Source: Gp6-AA40 sp036274155
GTDB lineage: Bacteria > Acidobacteriota > Vicinamibacteria > Vicinamibacterales > UBA2999
Direction of reading: 5' to 3'
Assembly: GCA_036274155.1 (NCBI GenBank)
Contig: DASUGH010000015.1
Span: 15,590 to 79,589, forward strand
Length of the DNA stretch: 64,000 nucleotides
In this document: in pieces, positions 50,551 through 59,919 of the stretch
Position numbering within the stretch: the first letter of the stretch is position 1
Layout: each line of letters begins with the position of its first letter
Made by a program: the position numbers and the translations under genes
The notes under the pieces: generated by a model
Told to the model about the DNA's origin: nothing
The model's database searches: none
The model's input: the letters and a program-made list of their open reading frames with translations, nothing else

Positions 50551-53500
50551 TCAGAAGTCGAACGTCACACTCAGTCTTGCAAATCGAGGCTGGAGAATGT
50601 TGGTCGGCACCCATAGCGAGTTGTAGCTTCCGTCGGCCTGCTGCTGCTGCGACGCGGCGTAGGCACCGGGTGTAGCGGACTGTCCAAGCGTATTGTTTCG
50701 GCCGAGAACGGGATTCGCGTTGAACGCGTTGAAGACGTCGAAGTTCAGGGACATTTTCGACCGGCCGACTCGAAAGATCCGGCCCAGCCGCAGATCGACC
50801 TGGTTGTGCCGATCGTCGTAGAGGGTCGCTGGAGCCACGAGGCTGATCTGTCGATTGTCCCCTGGCTGGGTCTGGTTGGCGAGGAACCGCCCGAGCGTCG
50901 AGCACGAGGTGTCGGCCAACCGGGACGGGCAGCTGCGGGCGAATTCGATGTTGGTCATGAAATACGTGGCCGACATCTCGTTGCCGCGAATGCTCTTCAC
51001 GGTCGCCGCCAGCTGCACGTCTTCGACGATCGTGGCCAGCCAGTCCGGCAGCATGCTGAAGCGTGGCATGGTGTAGGCGGCAAAGCCGCTGAGCGACGTA
51101 CGGAAAGGCTCCTTCACTTCGCAGTCCGAGAACGGCCTCAGGAGACTCTGCCCCCCGGGATTCTGCACCGCCGGCCGCGCCGCCCACACCTCGCACTCGT
51201 TCGCGTAGCGACGTCCCGTGCTGGTGCCACCCTGCAGGGTCAGGCCGTTTCGGAGCACCCTCACAGAAAGGTCGACGCCGTTCCAGTTCTCGATCTGTTC
51301 TGCGCCGATGTCTTTCACCCGAACGATCTGGCTGACTGGAGCCAGCGCCGCAATGCCGGCCGCCGTGGCTGTGCCGCAGTTGGCGGTGGGGTTGCTGCAA
51401 TCGTAGTCGGTGAAGCCGCTGAGAGTGTAGCCACCGCCGCCGGGGAGACGCGCATCCACCGGGGTCACAATGTCGAACGACCGGTAATTGCCACTCTCCC
51501 GGCAACCGGTCCTGGCCACGGCATCGACGCAGGCCGTATCGTCGGTGACGAAGAAGTTCCCGAACGAGCGACGGAAGTAGGAGACGTCGAGCACCACGCC
51601 GCGCCACAGCTCGCGCTGGACCCCGAGCGAAAGCTCCCAGTTGAAGGGGCGCCGCCCCCAGCCGCGGCGCGCGGCGGTGTCGGTGGGAGGGCTGGGAACG
51701 ACATTCAACACATTGTCGGCAATCGCGTTGGTGCACTCGCCGTTGGGCTCCTTCGCAAACAGGTTGCAGTCGACCACGTAGTCGCCGTTGGCGTCGCCCC
51801 AGTTGCGAGTGAAGTTATTGACGATCCCGCGGCCAGGGCCGAGAGGATTGCCGCTTACGCCCCCGCCGAGCGACTCCACGTACTTGTTCAGAAAGAATTT
51901 GACGACCGTCTTTCCGTCGCCCCACACGTCGTATGAGGCACCAACGCGCGGCACCACGTCCTTCAAGTCGAGATTCTGCCCCGCGGCGAACGTGGTGGCC
52001 GGGCGGCCGAACGGCGTCTCCGGAATCGTCTGCTCGGGATAGCTGCTCTTGTACCAGTCGAACCGGCCCCCGGAGCGAATTGTCAGGCGGTTTGTCGTCC
52101 ACAGATAGTCAGCGTAGATGCCCAGGTCGTAATCGAGATCGTTTCGCATGGACACCGGCGCCTCGCGTGTGCCGGCGAAGACAGTCACCGACTGAGGGGT
52201 GTCTGGAGTGCTGAACGTGAACCGCACTGGCAGCGGCTGACCCCTGGGATCCTCGGTCATCGAGTATGTCTGCAGGAGGTGGTGGCCAAAGGTATTCTGG
52301 ACGCCGAACTTGAGCGTATGACTGCCGGTCGAGTAGGTCACCGCTGCGCGGAAAGCGTTGGCCGGTGTGCTCGCAATGCTGAACATGCCGCCGACATTGG
52401 CATTGAGGTTTGCCGGCGGGCCAGGGCCGTGGAAGATCGAGCCGTCCGGAACGATGCCTTGTCCCTGGCGAATGGTGACGCCGATCGACTGCCGATACCC
52501 TTCGAACACCTCCGCAGCCGCGCCGCTCGTCTCGAGCGTGAGCGGCGAGACCGTCTGTTCAATCGCGCGTTTCTGACCAGCAAACTCCACGAAGAGCCTG
52601 TTCGACAGCGCCGACCGGGATTCGAGCTGGTAAGTCCGTTGCATCGGGTTGCTACTGTTCGCACCGGCTTCCGGCGTGCGCGTCGGGCTGACAAGGTTGG
52701 GACAGTCGCACCTGACCTGATCGCTGAAAAAGAACGCCAGCTTGTGCCTGGCGTTGACCTGCCAGGTCACGCGGAACTGGTGGTCTCTCCAGTCACCGTT
52801 CCTGGACCGGGCCGGCCGATTCGGATCGGGGTCCAGAACGAACGTGCCCGGTTGGAATGCGTTGCGGTTGTGGAACTGGTTCGTCCAGGTCCTGGCGATG
52901 GCCTTGCGGAACGAGTAGAAGCCCCATAGCTTGTGGTGCACGAAGGGTCCGCCCACGGCCGGGTTGATCTCCCACACTCTGTCGAGCGTATCGGGCGACG
53001 TCAGCGCGCCTTGGTCCACGAGATCCTGCGTGAGATTGCTGGACTGCACGCTGCCACCTGCCGCGGATCCGAAGCTCGAAACTCGAAACATGTTCCCGCC
53101 ATCGCTCGGGACGTAGTCGATGATGACACCCGCAGTCTGCTCCTCGGCGCCGGCACCCGCGGTCGTGATGACGACTTCCCGCGCGGCTTCGGGGTTCGGA
53201 ACGTAACTGGAGAACCACGGGCTGAGCACGGGACCGATGCCGAAGCCGTTGACCTTGATGCGCTGGTCGTCGGGTCGGCCGCCATACGCAGGGAATGTTG
53301 TGTTGCCCACGTGTCCGTTCGCGTCGCCCACCTCCCGTGTGCTTGGAATCACGCCAGGAGAGAGCGCGGCCAGCGGGACAGGGAATCGCGAGGACGGCAA
53401 AGTGTCGAGAAGGTTCTGGGATAGGACGTCCCTGCGAGCTGTGTTCTGCGCGTCGATGACCGGGACTTCGGGGGTGACGGTCACCGAGACGTGCGTCCCG

Positions 53501-53856
53501 GCGATCAGCCGGACATCCAGCGTTCGGACTACCGGTCCTTCTATCCGGACGTCCGTGTGCTTAGCACCGGTAAACCTCGGAAACGTGAAGGTCACCGTGT
53601 AGTTCCCCGATGGCAACTCGCTAATCCTGTAGTGACCCGAGCCATCGGTGACCTTGCGCCGAACCTTCTCGATCAGGACGGGGCTGGAGGCCTCGACCGA
53701 TACGCCGGGAAGCACCGCGCCTGACGTGTCCGTGACTGTGCCGGTAATCGCGCCCTCCCCGAAGGCGCTGTTCTGGGCGGACGCCGCGGAAGCGAAGCAG
53801 GAGACGCACGCGGCAACGATGATGAGGCCTGGAAACGGCTGCACAAGAGGTCTCAC
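50551..53856 (-). CDS. TonB-dependent receptor (Oar-like) with carboxypeptidase-regulatory N-terminal domain
   Basis: 1101 residues from GTG 53856. Signal peptide 1-27 (cut near ASAQN). A carboxypeptidase-regulatory domain is at about 30-120 ('GAITGTVTDTSGAVLPGVSV', 'GHYRISELPSGNYTVTFTFP'). A plug-like domain is at about 125-260 ('ARRDVLSQNLLDTLPSSRFP', 'PDDQRIKVNGFGIG'). A long beta-barrel follows, ending in 'LQPRFARLSVTFDF', with the aromatic terminal residue typical of outer-membrane proteins. It is expected to import or bind large substrates in the outer membrane. Its start is 13 bases after the kinase stop codon on the same strand, so kinase and receptor form an operon. Confidence 0.9.
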   Translation of the reverse strand: MRPLVQPFPGLIIVAACVSCFASAASAQNSAFGEGAITGTVTDTSGAVLPGVSVEASSPVLIEKVRRKVTDGSGHYRISELPSGNYTVTFTFPRFTGAKHTDVRIEGPVVRTLDVRLIAGTHVSVTVTPEVPVIDAQNTARRDVLSQNLLDTLPSSRFPVPLAALSPGVIPSTREVGDANGHVGNTTFPAYGGRPDDQRIKVNGFGIGPVLSPWFSSYVPNPEAAREVVITTAGAGAEEQTAGVIIDYVPSDGGNMFRVSSFGSAAGGSVQSSNLTQDLVDQGALTSPDTLDRVWEINPAVGGPFVHHKLWGFYSFRKAIARTWTNQFHNRNAFQPGTFVLDPDPNRPARSRNGDWRDHQFRVTWQVNARHKLAFFFSDQVRCDCPNLVSPTRTPEAGANSSNPMQRTYQLESRSALSNRLFVEFAGQKRAIEQTVSPLTLETSGAAAEVFEGYRQSIGVTIRQGQGIVPDGSIFHGPGPPANLNANVGGMFSIASTPANAFRAAVTYSTGSHTLKFGVQNTFGHHLLQTYSMTEDPRGQPLPVRFTFSTPDTPQSVTVFAGTREAPVSMRNDLDYDLGIYADYLWTTNRLTIRSGGRFDWYKSSYPEQTIPETPFGRPATTFAAGQNLDLKDVVPRVGASYDVWGDGKTVVKFFLNKYVESLGGGVSGNPLGPGRGIVNNFTRNWGDANGDYVVDCNLFAKEPNGECTNAIADNVLNVVPSPPTDTAARRGWGRRPFNWELSLGVQRELWRGVVLDVSYFRRSFGNFFVTDDTACVDAVARTGCRESGNYRSFDIVTPVDARLPGGGGYTLSGFTDYDCSNPTANCGTATAAGIAALAPVSQIVRVKDIGAEQIENWNGVDLSVRVLRNGLTLQGGTSTGRRYANECEVWAARPAVQNPGGQSLLRPFSDCEVKEPFRTSLSGFAAYTMPRFSMLPDWLATIVEDVQLAATVKSIRGNEMSATYFMTNIEFARSCPSRLADTSCSTLGRFLANQTQPGDNRQISLVAPATLYDDRHNQVDLRLGRIFRVGRSKMSLNFDVFNAFNANPVLGRNNTLGQSATPGAYAASQQQQADGSYNSLWVPTNILQPRFARLSVTFDF

Positions 53857-53868
53857 CGGGCAACCCGA

Positions 53869-56346
53869 CTACGGCGGTGGCAGGCGGAGTCGCTTCCTGA
53901 ACGCTGCCACGCGCGGGTCGCCCGACTCGCGCACTTTTTTCATCTCGGGCTTGTTCAACCAGGCGGCTGCGCGTAGCCAGTTCGCTTTTTCCGTATCCTC
54001 GAGGGCACGCACCGCCTGGTCAATCTCGTCCAGGCCAGCATAGACAAGCATTTTTCGTCCAGGTCGGCCGGGGCGCTCTGCGATAAGTTTCCTGGCTTCG
54101 TCCCCTCGGCCTATCTGTGCATAGACGTAACCCACGTACTGCCACAATCCGTCGCGGTCTCGTTCGAGGACCTTCAGTGCCTCGTCGTGTCGTCCGGCGA
54201 AATGGAGCGCCCGGCCAAGATACATGTCGACAAAAGGGAACTCGGCATCCTGCTTGCGGACCCACTCGAGGTTTTCGATGGCCTCATCGAATAGATCGGC
54301 GTCCAGTTGCGCGGCCGCCAGCCCGCGTCGCACGTCGAGCGACATCGGGTTCTCGTCGCGCGCAGCCTGCATCAGTCGCAGGGCCTCGGCAACGTCGCCG
54401 ATCGGCTGCAGCGTCGAGATGTGGTAGTCGGTATAGGTAGACGTCAGGCGGGGATCGAGGTCGATGGCTTTCCTGAACGACGCTTGTGCCGCGTTCCAGT
54501 CACGTTGTTGCAGGACGGACAGCCATCCCATCGCTGAGTGAGCCTCGGCGAGATCGTCGGCGATCAGAGCGACTTCACGCGCCGCCGCCTGCACCTTGGG
54601 ATCGACCGCAGGCAGCTCAGTCCCACCCACCCTGTAGCGATAGAAACTCGCGCTGGCCCACGCGGCGAGGGCCGGGGTGAACGAGGAGTCCTGCTCGTAT
54701 GCGTCCAAGAAGAGCCCGGCAGCCTGGGCAGAGTTGACAGGGTTACTCCTCGCTTGCCGCGACCTCGCCCTCAGGAACTGGTTGTAGACAGTTTCGCTCG
54801 TTCGATACCGGCCCACGCTGAACTGAAGTCCGAACGCGTCGGCCACGTTCTTCAATACCTCCCCCTGAACGACGAGGAGATTGCCGTTGTCGAACGACCA
54901 CGTTCGCTGGGCGTCGCCGTCAGCCGCGCTAATCAGTCGCGCGTCGACGCGCAGCCTGCCTGACGCTCGCGACACCGAGCCGTCGAGGACGAAGCTAGCG
55001 CCCAGCAGCCGGGCGAATGCCTTCGAGTCGTCTCGATTCGCGGTGTCGTCAGCCGACAGCACCACGAAGCGCCCCCCTGCGCCGCCCATGGCTCCAAGGC
55101 GTCGCACGAGCTCGTAGGTGAACCCGCTCACGATGCCCTCGTCATCCGGAGTGTTCAGAAGATTCTCGAAGCGAACCGCGAGGACCGTCCGCTCACTGGC
55201 GCTAAGCACGAAGGGGGTCGCGGGCTGAACGGCAGGCGCCATCCCTGTCCGCCCGGCCAGCCACGCGGCGACAAGTGCCAGGACAACAGCCGCGGCCGCT
55301 GCGTACCAAGGCCAGCGACGAGGTGACGACGCGCACTTTTCAAGGGCGGCGCCCAATGCGTCGGCGGTGGAGTAACGTGCCGCAGGCTGGCGGGCGATCG
55401 CACGCTCGATGACCCGCGCAAGACGCAACGGCACGTCCGGACGCAGACTCCGCAGGTCGGGCCGTGCATGTGCGCCGTGGGCCTCGAGCACCTCGCGAAT
55501 CGTCCGGCCCTGGACCGGATACTTCTTGGTCAGCAGACGATAGAGCAGCACGCCGAGGCTGTAGATGTCGCTCTGGGATGTCGCCGGCTGCCGTTGAAAC
55601 ACCTCAGGCGCCAGGTAGAGCGGAGTACCCGACAGGTCAGATCCTTCGGCTGCCAAGTCGCGTCCCGTGCCGAAATCCATCAGCACGATACGTCCGTCGT
55701 CTGCTCGAACGACGTTCTGGGCCTTGATGTCGCGGTGAAGGATTCCTGCGGCATGGACGGCCGAGAGCGCCCGGGCCAGCTCGACGCCAATGCGAGTCGC
55801 CTCCTCGGGCTCGAAGGCACGACACTCCCGCAGCAATTCCTCGAGCGACTGGCCGCGAACGAGCTCCATCCAGATGCCGATGTACCCGCCGATCTGATCG
55901 GCTCCATGAATCGTGACGACGTTCGGGTGTCTCACACGGGCCAGCAACCGGCCCTCCCGGAGCATTTCTGAAGCCGCTTCCTGAGATTCGGGATCCAGGG
56001 CTCGGAGTGCGGGCGAGGAGCGAACCGGAATGAGCTTGAGGGCGACCTCGCGATCGAGCCGCGTGTCCCAGGCGCGATACACGTCGCCAAAGGCGCCGCG
56101 CCCGATTCGCTCGATCAGGCGGAGATGACCCCACGTTTCGAGAGACGCAAGACTGGAGCGCTCTTCCGTCGTCCCGGCCGTCGCGACGGCCTCGCGGCTG
56201 GCTTCGCTGACAGCGGCCACCACCTTGAGGTGCCTAACCAGCCTGCCTGTGGCGCCGCCTTTCGATTCGGCCGCAGCCCAGTCGACGCTCGTCCCGTCGA
56301 GGACCGCCTGCGCGAGATCGTCGATTGGTCGATCATCCGGCGTCAT
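53869..56346 (-). CDS. Transmembrane Ser/Thr protein kinase with TolB-N-like and TPR domains
   Basis: 825 residues. The kinase domain is at about 73-335: G-loop IGRGAFGDVY (81-90), Lys104 in VALKLI, 'ILHRDIKAQNVV', 'LMDFGTGRD' and 'GTPLYLAPEVF'. One membrane helix (about 344-366, 'WYAAAAAVVLALVAAWLAG') precedes a TolB-N-like module ('TVLAVRFENLLNTPDDEGIV' and onward) and five or six TPR-like helical pairs to the C terminus. It probably senses or assembles through the periplasmic TPRs and phosphorylates cytoplasmic targets. The TonB receptor directly downstream suggests regulation of uptake. Confidence 0.9.
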   Translation of the reverse strand: MTPDDRPIDDLAQAVLDGTSVDWAAAESKGGATGRLVRHLKVVAAVSEASREAVATAGTTEERSSLASLETWGHLRLIERIGRGAFGDVYRAWDTRLDREVALKLIPVRSSPALRALDPESQEAASEMLREGRLLARVRHPNVVTIHGADQIGGYIGIWMELVRGQSLEELLRECRAFEPEEATRIGVELARALSAVHAAGILHRDIKAQNVVRADDGRIVLMDFGTGRDLAAEGSDLSGTPLYLAPEVFQRQPATSQSDIYSLGVLLYRLLTKKYPVQGRTIREVLEAHGAHARPDLRSLRPDVPLRLARVIERAIARQPAARYSTADALGAALEKCASSPRRWPWYAAAAAVVLALVAAWLAGRTGMAPAVQPATPFVLSASERTVLAVRFENLLNTPDDEGIVSGFTYELVRRLGAMGGAGGRFVVLSADDTANRDDSKAFARLLGASFVLDGSVSRASGRLRVDARLISAADGDAQRTWSFDNGNLLVVQGEVLKNVADAFGLQFSVGRYRTSETVYNQFLRARSRQARSNPVNSAQAAGLFLDAYEQDSSFTPALAAWASASFYRYRVGGTELPAVDPKVQAAAREVALIADDLAEAHSAMGWLSVLQQRDWNAAQASFRKAIDLDPRLTSTYTDYHISTLQPIGDVAEALRLMQAARDENPMSLDVRRGLAAAQLDADLFDEAIENLEWVRKQDAEFPFVDMYLGRALHFAGRHDEALKVLERDRDGLWQYVGYVYAQIGRGDEARKLIAERPGRPGRKMLVYAGLDEIDQAVRALEDTEKANWLRAAAWLNKPEMKKVRESGDPRVAAFRKRLRLPPP

Positions 56347-56495
56347 ACGGCGTCTCCTCCAAACACTACACCTCTACTCCCTAAACGCCCACGCCAGGAA
56401 ATCTGGACGATCGGCAAGGCCGGACGCAGCTGGCCGCGCGGCAAGCGTGTCCAGATTGTCGACCGTAATCGTTTTCCCTATCAAAGGTCCTGAAA

Positions 56496-57200
56496 ATGCG
56501 GGTGCGACCCTCTTCGTCCCTCGCCACGCTTACGTCGGTCGCGTTTCTGATGGCTTGCGGCGAACCTCCTCCCCGGTCGATTTCGCCGTCTCCAGTCCCT
56601 TCAATTGATTGGAATGGGAGGCTATCTGGCTCAGTCTTCGAGACTACGTCGGGAGTGCGCAGGCCGATTTCAGGGGCGCGTGTCCTGGTCACCGATGTCA
56701 TCGAAGGCTACTACGGTAACTACCCCCCCAACGATTTGCTGAGCGATGCCAACGGTCGATTCAGCATCGCACGCTTGGCTGTCGGGCGGGCGGTCAGCGT
56801 CGTAGCAACCGTTGGCGTTTTTCCCCCGAAGTTCGGCCTGTACCAGGTATGCGCCGTTCACCCCACCATCACGGCGGATACGAGCGTGGAGGTCGAGCTC
56901 GTTGCGCCTGGCGCTATTCCGGAGACCTTCGACTCGCCGATCGTGTCGGGGGTTGTCTTCGAGTCCAGTCCGGAAGGACGCCGGCCTGTTGCGGACCTGT
57001 CCGTCTCATATGTATTCGGCGACGGCGATGGAACAGACGCCTACACGCTGACCGACGCGAATGGCCGTTACAGTTTCTGCCGTGTTCCGCCTGGTCGAGG
57101 GTATCTGTTTGTCGACTGCACGAAGGGCTTCCCGATCGAGATCCACGGTGATGCAACGGTCGACGTGGAGGTCATGTCGTCGAGAAGCGGATGCCGGTAG
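56496..57200 (+). CDS. Lipoprotein with two carboxypeptidase-regulatory-like domains
   Basis: 234 residues. The lipobox is 'TSVAFLMACGE'. Two beta-sandwich repeats are seen: 'GSVFETTSGVRRPISGARVL' with 'LSDANGRFSIARL', and 'GVVFESSPEGRRPVADLSVS' with 'TLTDANGRYSFCRVPPG'. These are carboxypeptidase-regulatory (transthyretin-like) folds, probably surface-exposed and binding. It is divergent from the kinase (149-base gap with no clear promoter motif). The next gene starts 83 bases downstream and may be cotranscribed. Confidence 0.78.
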   Translation: MRVRPSSSLATLTSVAFLMACGEPPPRSISPSPVPSIDWNGRLSGSVFETTSGVRRPISGARVLVTDVIEGYYGNYPPNDLLSDANGRFSIARLAVGRAVSVVATVGVFPPKFGLYQVCAVHPTITADTSVEVELVAPGAIPETFDSPIVSGVVFESSPEGRRPVADLSVSYVFGDGDGTDAYTLTDANGRYSFCRVPPGRGYLFVDCTKGFPIEIHGDATVDVEVMSSRSGCR

Positions 57201-57283
57201 AAGGATCGCTTTCGGCCAAGACATCAGCCAAGACGGCGCAGCCGTCGTTTATGGATCTGGCAGGAGTTCCGGGAGCTGTCGAT

Positions 57284-58060
57284 ATGGCCACGACTCATCG
57301 CAGACGCGCGCTCTTCTTCTTCGCTGGCATCTGGGCATGTTACGTGATGACGCCTGGCTGCGGCGGGACGGGCCCTGATCGCCCGGCGGCGTTCCTTGGC
57401 CCGACCGAAATTGGAGGCGATGCGCGAATGACCGGCAGAGGGTCTTACACGTACGCGCCCTTAGCCATCAGCTCCGTGACTCCCAATACAGGATTCGCGG
57501 GGACGAAACTCACGATAGAGGGCACTGGCTTTCTCCCCGGGGCCCTCGTGACACTGGGGGGCATTCAGGCGAGCAACGCCGGTGGTTTGGGTTCTCGAAT
57601 CAGGGCAACGGCGCCAGCGCACGACCCAGGTGCCGTTGACGTCGTAGTGACCAATCCGGGCGGACAACATGTGATGCTGGCGGGAGGCTTCCTCTACCTA
57701 ACGGTCTCACTGACCGTGACGCCTGGCGTCGTGACGCCGGGAGGTCAGCTGCAGGTGAGTTGGGCGATTCCAGCCAGCCACTACTCGGACTGGATCGGGC
57801 TCTTCATCGTCGGTGGTTCGAACTTCGACTACCTCGACTACCAGTACACCAATGGCGCCACGTTTGGCACACAGACATGGACAGCTCCCGCCCAACCGGG
57901 CCTGTATGAGTTCAGATACCTCCCCAACGATGACTATTACGACGTGGCGCGCAGCAGTCCAGTCATGGTCGTGGGCGCGGCATCTGCTGCGACCGGCGGA
58001 GCGCAGACGACGATTCGGCGCGTGGGCCGTGGCGGCTCTCCGCGGCTTCTAGAAAAGTAG
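57284..58060 (+). CDS. Lipoprotein with IPT/TIG domain
   Basis: 258 residues from ATG 57284, preceded by GGGAG; the frame is open upstream, but the signal 'RRRALFFFAGIWACYVMTPG' then C starts here. An IPT/TIG Ig-like domain is at about 62-145 ('ISSVTPNTGFAGTKLTIEGT' followed by GFLPGALVTLGG). A second beta-sandwich is at about 150-235 ('VTPGGQLQVSWAIPASHYSD' followed by WIGLF), similar to Ig modules in exported calcium-binding or enzyme-associated proteins. It is probably anchored in the outer membrane. Function unknown. Confidence 0.75.
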   Translation: MATTHRRRALFFFAGIWACYVMTPGCGGTGPDRPAAFLGPTEIGGDARMTGRGSYTYAPLAISSVTPNTGFAGTKLTIEGTGFLPGALVTLGGIQASNAGGLGSRIRATAPAHDPGAVDVVVTNPGGQHVMLAGGFLYLTVSLTVTPGVVTPGGQLQVSWAIPASHYSDWIGLFIVGGSNFDYLDYQYTNGATFGTQTWTAPAQPGLYEFRYLPNDDYYDVARSSPVMVVGAASAATGGAQTTIRRVGRGGSPRLLEK

Positions 58061-58155
58061 GTTCACTCCGGGGCGCGTGGACGCGTGAAGACAGTGCTGC
58101 GGCCGGCGGCTCCTGGGTGGAGGGCCGTCCGACGTTTTCTTTCAGGAGGGACGCG

Positions 58156-59085
58156 ATGTCGATTCGCAGGGCGGCTCCGAGTGTATCCGCGCTCGTGTGC
58201 GGCGTAGCGCTGGTCAGCTGCGTGGCTGCGCCGGTCTCGGCGCAAGACGACCCCAATCCCGGCGCCGTTACGATAACAGGTGCCTTCGACATGACGAACG
58301 CCTACATGTTCCGCGGGATTCCGCAGAACGAGGACGGCGTCATCATGTGGCCGGCCTTCGACCTGGGCCTGGCGCTGCGGTCGTCGGACACCGGACTGCG
58401 GAGCCTCGGCGTGAACATCGGTACCTGGAACAGCCTGCAGGCTGGTACGTGGGCCCGTCAAGTCCTGCGTTCTCTCTGGTACGAATCCGACTTCTACGCG
58501 ACCGTGGGTCTTGGCGTTGGCGGAGGCGTCAGGGTCAACGCGACGTATACCGCCTACATCAGCCCGAACGGCATGTTCACCACCGTCAAGGAACTCTCGT
58601 TCAAAATTGGCGCGGACGACAGTGCGTACCTCGGCAAGTTCGCCGTCAAACCCTATGCAATCTTCGCATTCGAGCTCGACACCGAGCCCTTCGTCGGACA
58701 GGCCGATGGGGGCCTTGAAAGCGGGCGGTACCTCGAGATCGGTGCGGCGCCGGGCTTCGGCTGGTCGGCCGGCGGCGGGAGCGTGGCCGTGCCGGTGAAG
58801 GTCGGGCTCAGCATGGGCGACTACTACGAGACTGTGACCTTCGGCGGCCCCAGCTTTGTCACCAGTACCGACGATACGTTCGGCTTCTTCAGCGTCGCGG
58901 GCATTGTGAGGGTGCCCCTTTCGATCGTGCCGGCCAAGTTCGGGACGTGGAATGTCCACGGAGGTATGGAGTACCAGAGGCTCGGTGAACGGAACGGGCT
59001 GATTCTCGACGCCATCAACGACGCCACAGGCGAGCCCGAAAAGGATCAGTTCATCATCTCCGTTGGAATCGGTTTCAGCTACTGA
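58156..59085 (+). CDS. Outer-membrane beta-barrel protein (TorF-like porin family)
   Basis: 309 residues from ATG 58156 with a strong AGGAGGG ribosome site. The signal peptide ends 'APVSAQDD'. Alternating beta strands start 'GAVTITGAFDMTNAYMFRGI', with the 'YMFRGIPQNEDGVIMWPAFD' motif of TorF/Gcw_chp-type proteins, and the C terminus is 'FIISVGIGFSY' (terminal aromatic). It is a small outer-membrane channel or structural barrel. Its last 11 bases overlap the convergent truncated ECF sigma gene. Confidence 0.8.
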   Translation: MSIRRAAPSVSALVCGVALVSCVAAPVSAQDDPNPGAVTITGAFDMTNAYMFRGIPQNEDGVIMWPAFDLGLALRSSDTGLRSLGVNIGTWNSLQAGTWARQVLRSLWYESDFYATVGLGVGGGVRVNATYTAYISPNGMFTTVKELSFKIGADDSAYLGKFAVKPYAIFAFELDTEPFVGQADGGLESGRYLEIGAAPGFGWSAGGGSVAVPVKVGLSMGDYYETVTFGGPSFVTSTDDTFGFFSVAGIVRVPLSIVPAKFGTWNVHGGMEYQRLGERNGLILDAINDATGEPEKDQFIISVGIGFSY

Positions 59086-59455
59086 GGCACACATGAAGCT
59101 GATCAGTGAGATCGGGCCTTCGTTTCAGCCGGCGGAGCTGATCGCGGATGCGGTTCAGGACCGCCTGGCGGAGGTAAGCGTGCAGCGAGCCTGCGCCTCG
59201 CGCCTCGAAGTCCTCGATCCGCTTGAATGTCTGGAGGAGCGCGTCCTGGACAACATCGTCGGTGTCGGCCAGATCGCGCGCCCAGCCCGGCAACCGGCCG
59301 CTGGCCCAGCGTCTCAGCGGAGGGGCGTGGCGAGCGAAGAGTCTGTCGAGGGCGGACCGATCGCCTTGCTGTGCAAGGGCGACCAGCTCCACCGTGCTCG
59401 ACGGGTCGGGAGAAGGGTGCCTCGAGTCTCTTACGAGATTCTCACCTTCACCCAT
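59075..59455 (-). pseudogene. ECF sigma factor truncated after region 2
   Basis: From ATG 59455 the 126-residue product contains a full sigma region 2: 'ELVALAQQGDRSALDRLFAR', 'WARDLADTDDVVQDALLQTF' and 'YLRQAVLNRIRDQLRRLKRR'. It stops shortly after ('DLTDQLHVCLSS'), with no region 4 (the -35-binding helix-turn-helix). An earlier in-frame ATG at 59533 is possible. The stop lies inside the end of the beta-barrel gene, which suggests that a rearrangement cut the sigma gene. It may be dead, or a short anti-type competitor for core RNA polymerase. Confidence 0.7.
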
Positions 59456-59653
59456 GGATGCTATCGGATTGACCAGGCTCCGCCGGGCTGGACATCTCCT
59501 AACGCCATCGAGAAAACTTGCTTCATTCGTCACGCTATCAGCGTTAGGAGTTGTCTAGGGCTGCGTCGGCGAGACGATCGGCGTCGATCCAATCCGGAAA
59601 CCTGCTCTGCGCCATACCTAGTCCTGCACGACCGCCCGACAGAGGGTCGCATG

Positions 59654-59672
59654 GTATGATATTTCATCATAC
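59654..59672. promoter_or_regulatory. Palindromic operator at the toxin-antitoxin promoter
   Basis: GTATGATatttcATCATAC, 7-bp perfect arms, 4 bases upstream of the antitoxin start codon. Ribbon-helix-helix antitoxins usually repress their own operon from such sites. The AT-rich stretch also looks like a -10 region. Confidence 0.6.
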
Positions 59673-59676
59673 TGTT

Positions 59677-59919
59677 ATGCCCAAGGCAAAAGTCGCTCTG
59701 ACCCTCGACGCCGGGCTTCTCGAGCAAGTCGACGCGTTGGTCGCCCAGCGGAGGTTTCGCAACCGCAGCCAGGCTATCGAAGCTGCTCTCGCTGACAAGC
59801 TTCATCGCCTCGCTCGTACGCGCCTCGCTCGCGAGGCCGCAAAGCTAAACCAGGTGGAAGAGAAACGGCTCGCCGAGGATGCGCTCGTCGACGCACTCGA
59901 GTCGTGGCCCGAATACTGA
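59677..59919 (+). CDS. Ribbon-helix-helix antitoxin (MazE/CopG-like)
   Basis: 80 residues from ATG 59677 (ATG 59656 is inside the operator and rejected). 'KVALTLDAGLLEQVDALVAQ' forms the beta strand and first helix of an RHH fold, followed by 'NRSQAIEAALADKLHRLART'. The C-terminal acidic/helical tail (about 50-80, 'LNQVEEKRLAEDALVDALES') is expected to wrap the toxin. It overlaps the toxin start by 16 bases. The palindrome at 59654 is the likely autoregulatory site. Confidence 0.85.
   Translation: MPKAKVALTLDAGLLEQVDALVAQRRFRNRSQAIEAALADKLHRLARTRLAREAAKLNQVEEKRLAEDALVDALESWPEY

Noticed and set aside
50054..51736. A 560-residue minus-strand frame overlapping the TonB receptor gene
   Set aside because: It lies in a different frame of the receptor gene and has shadow composition; the receptor frame contains the family motifs.
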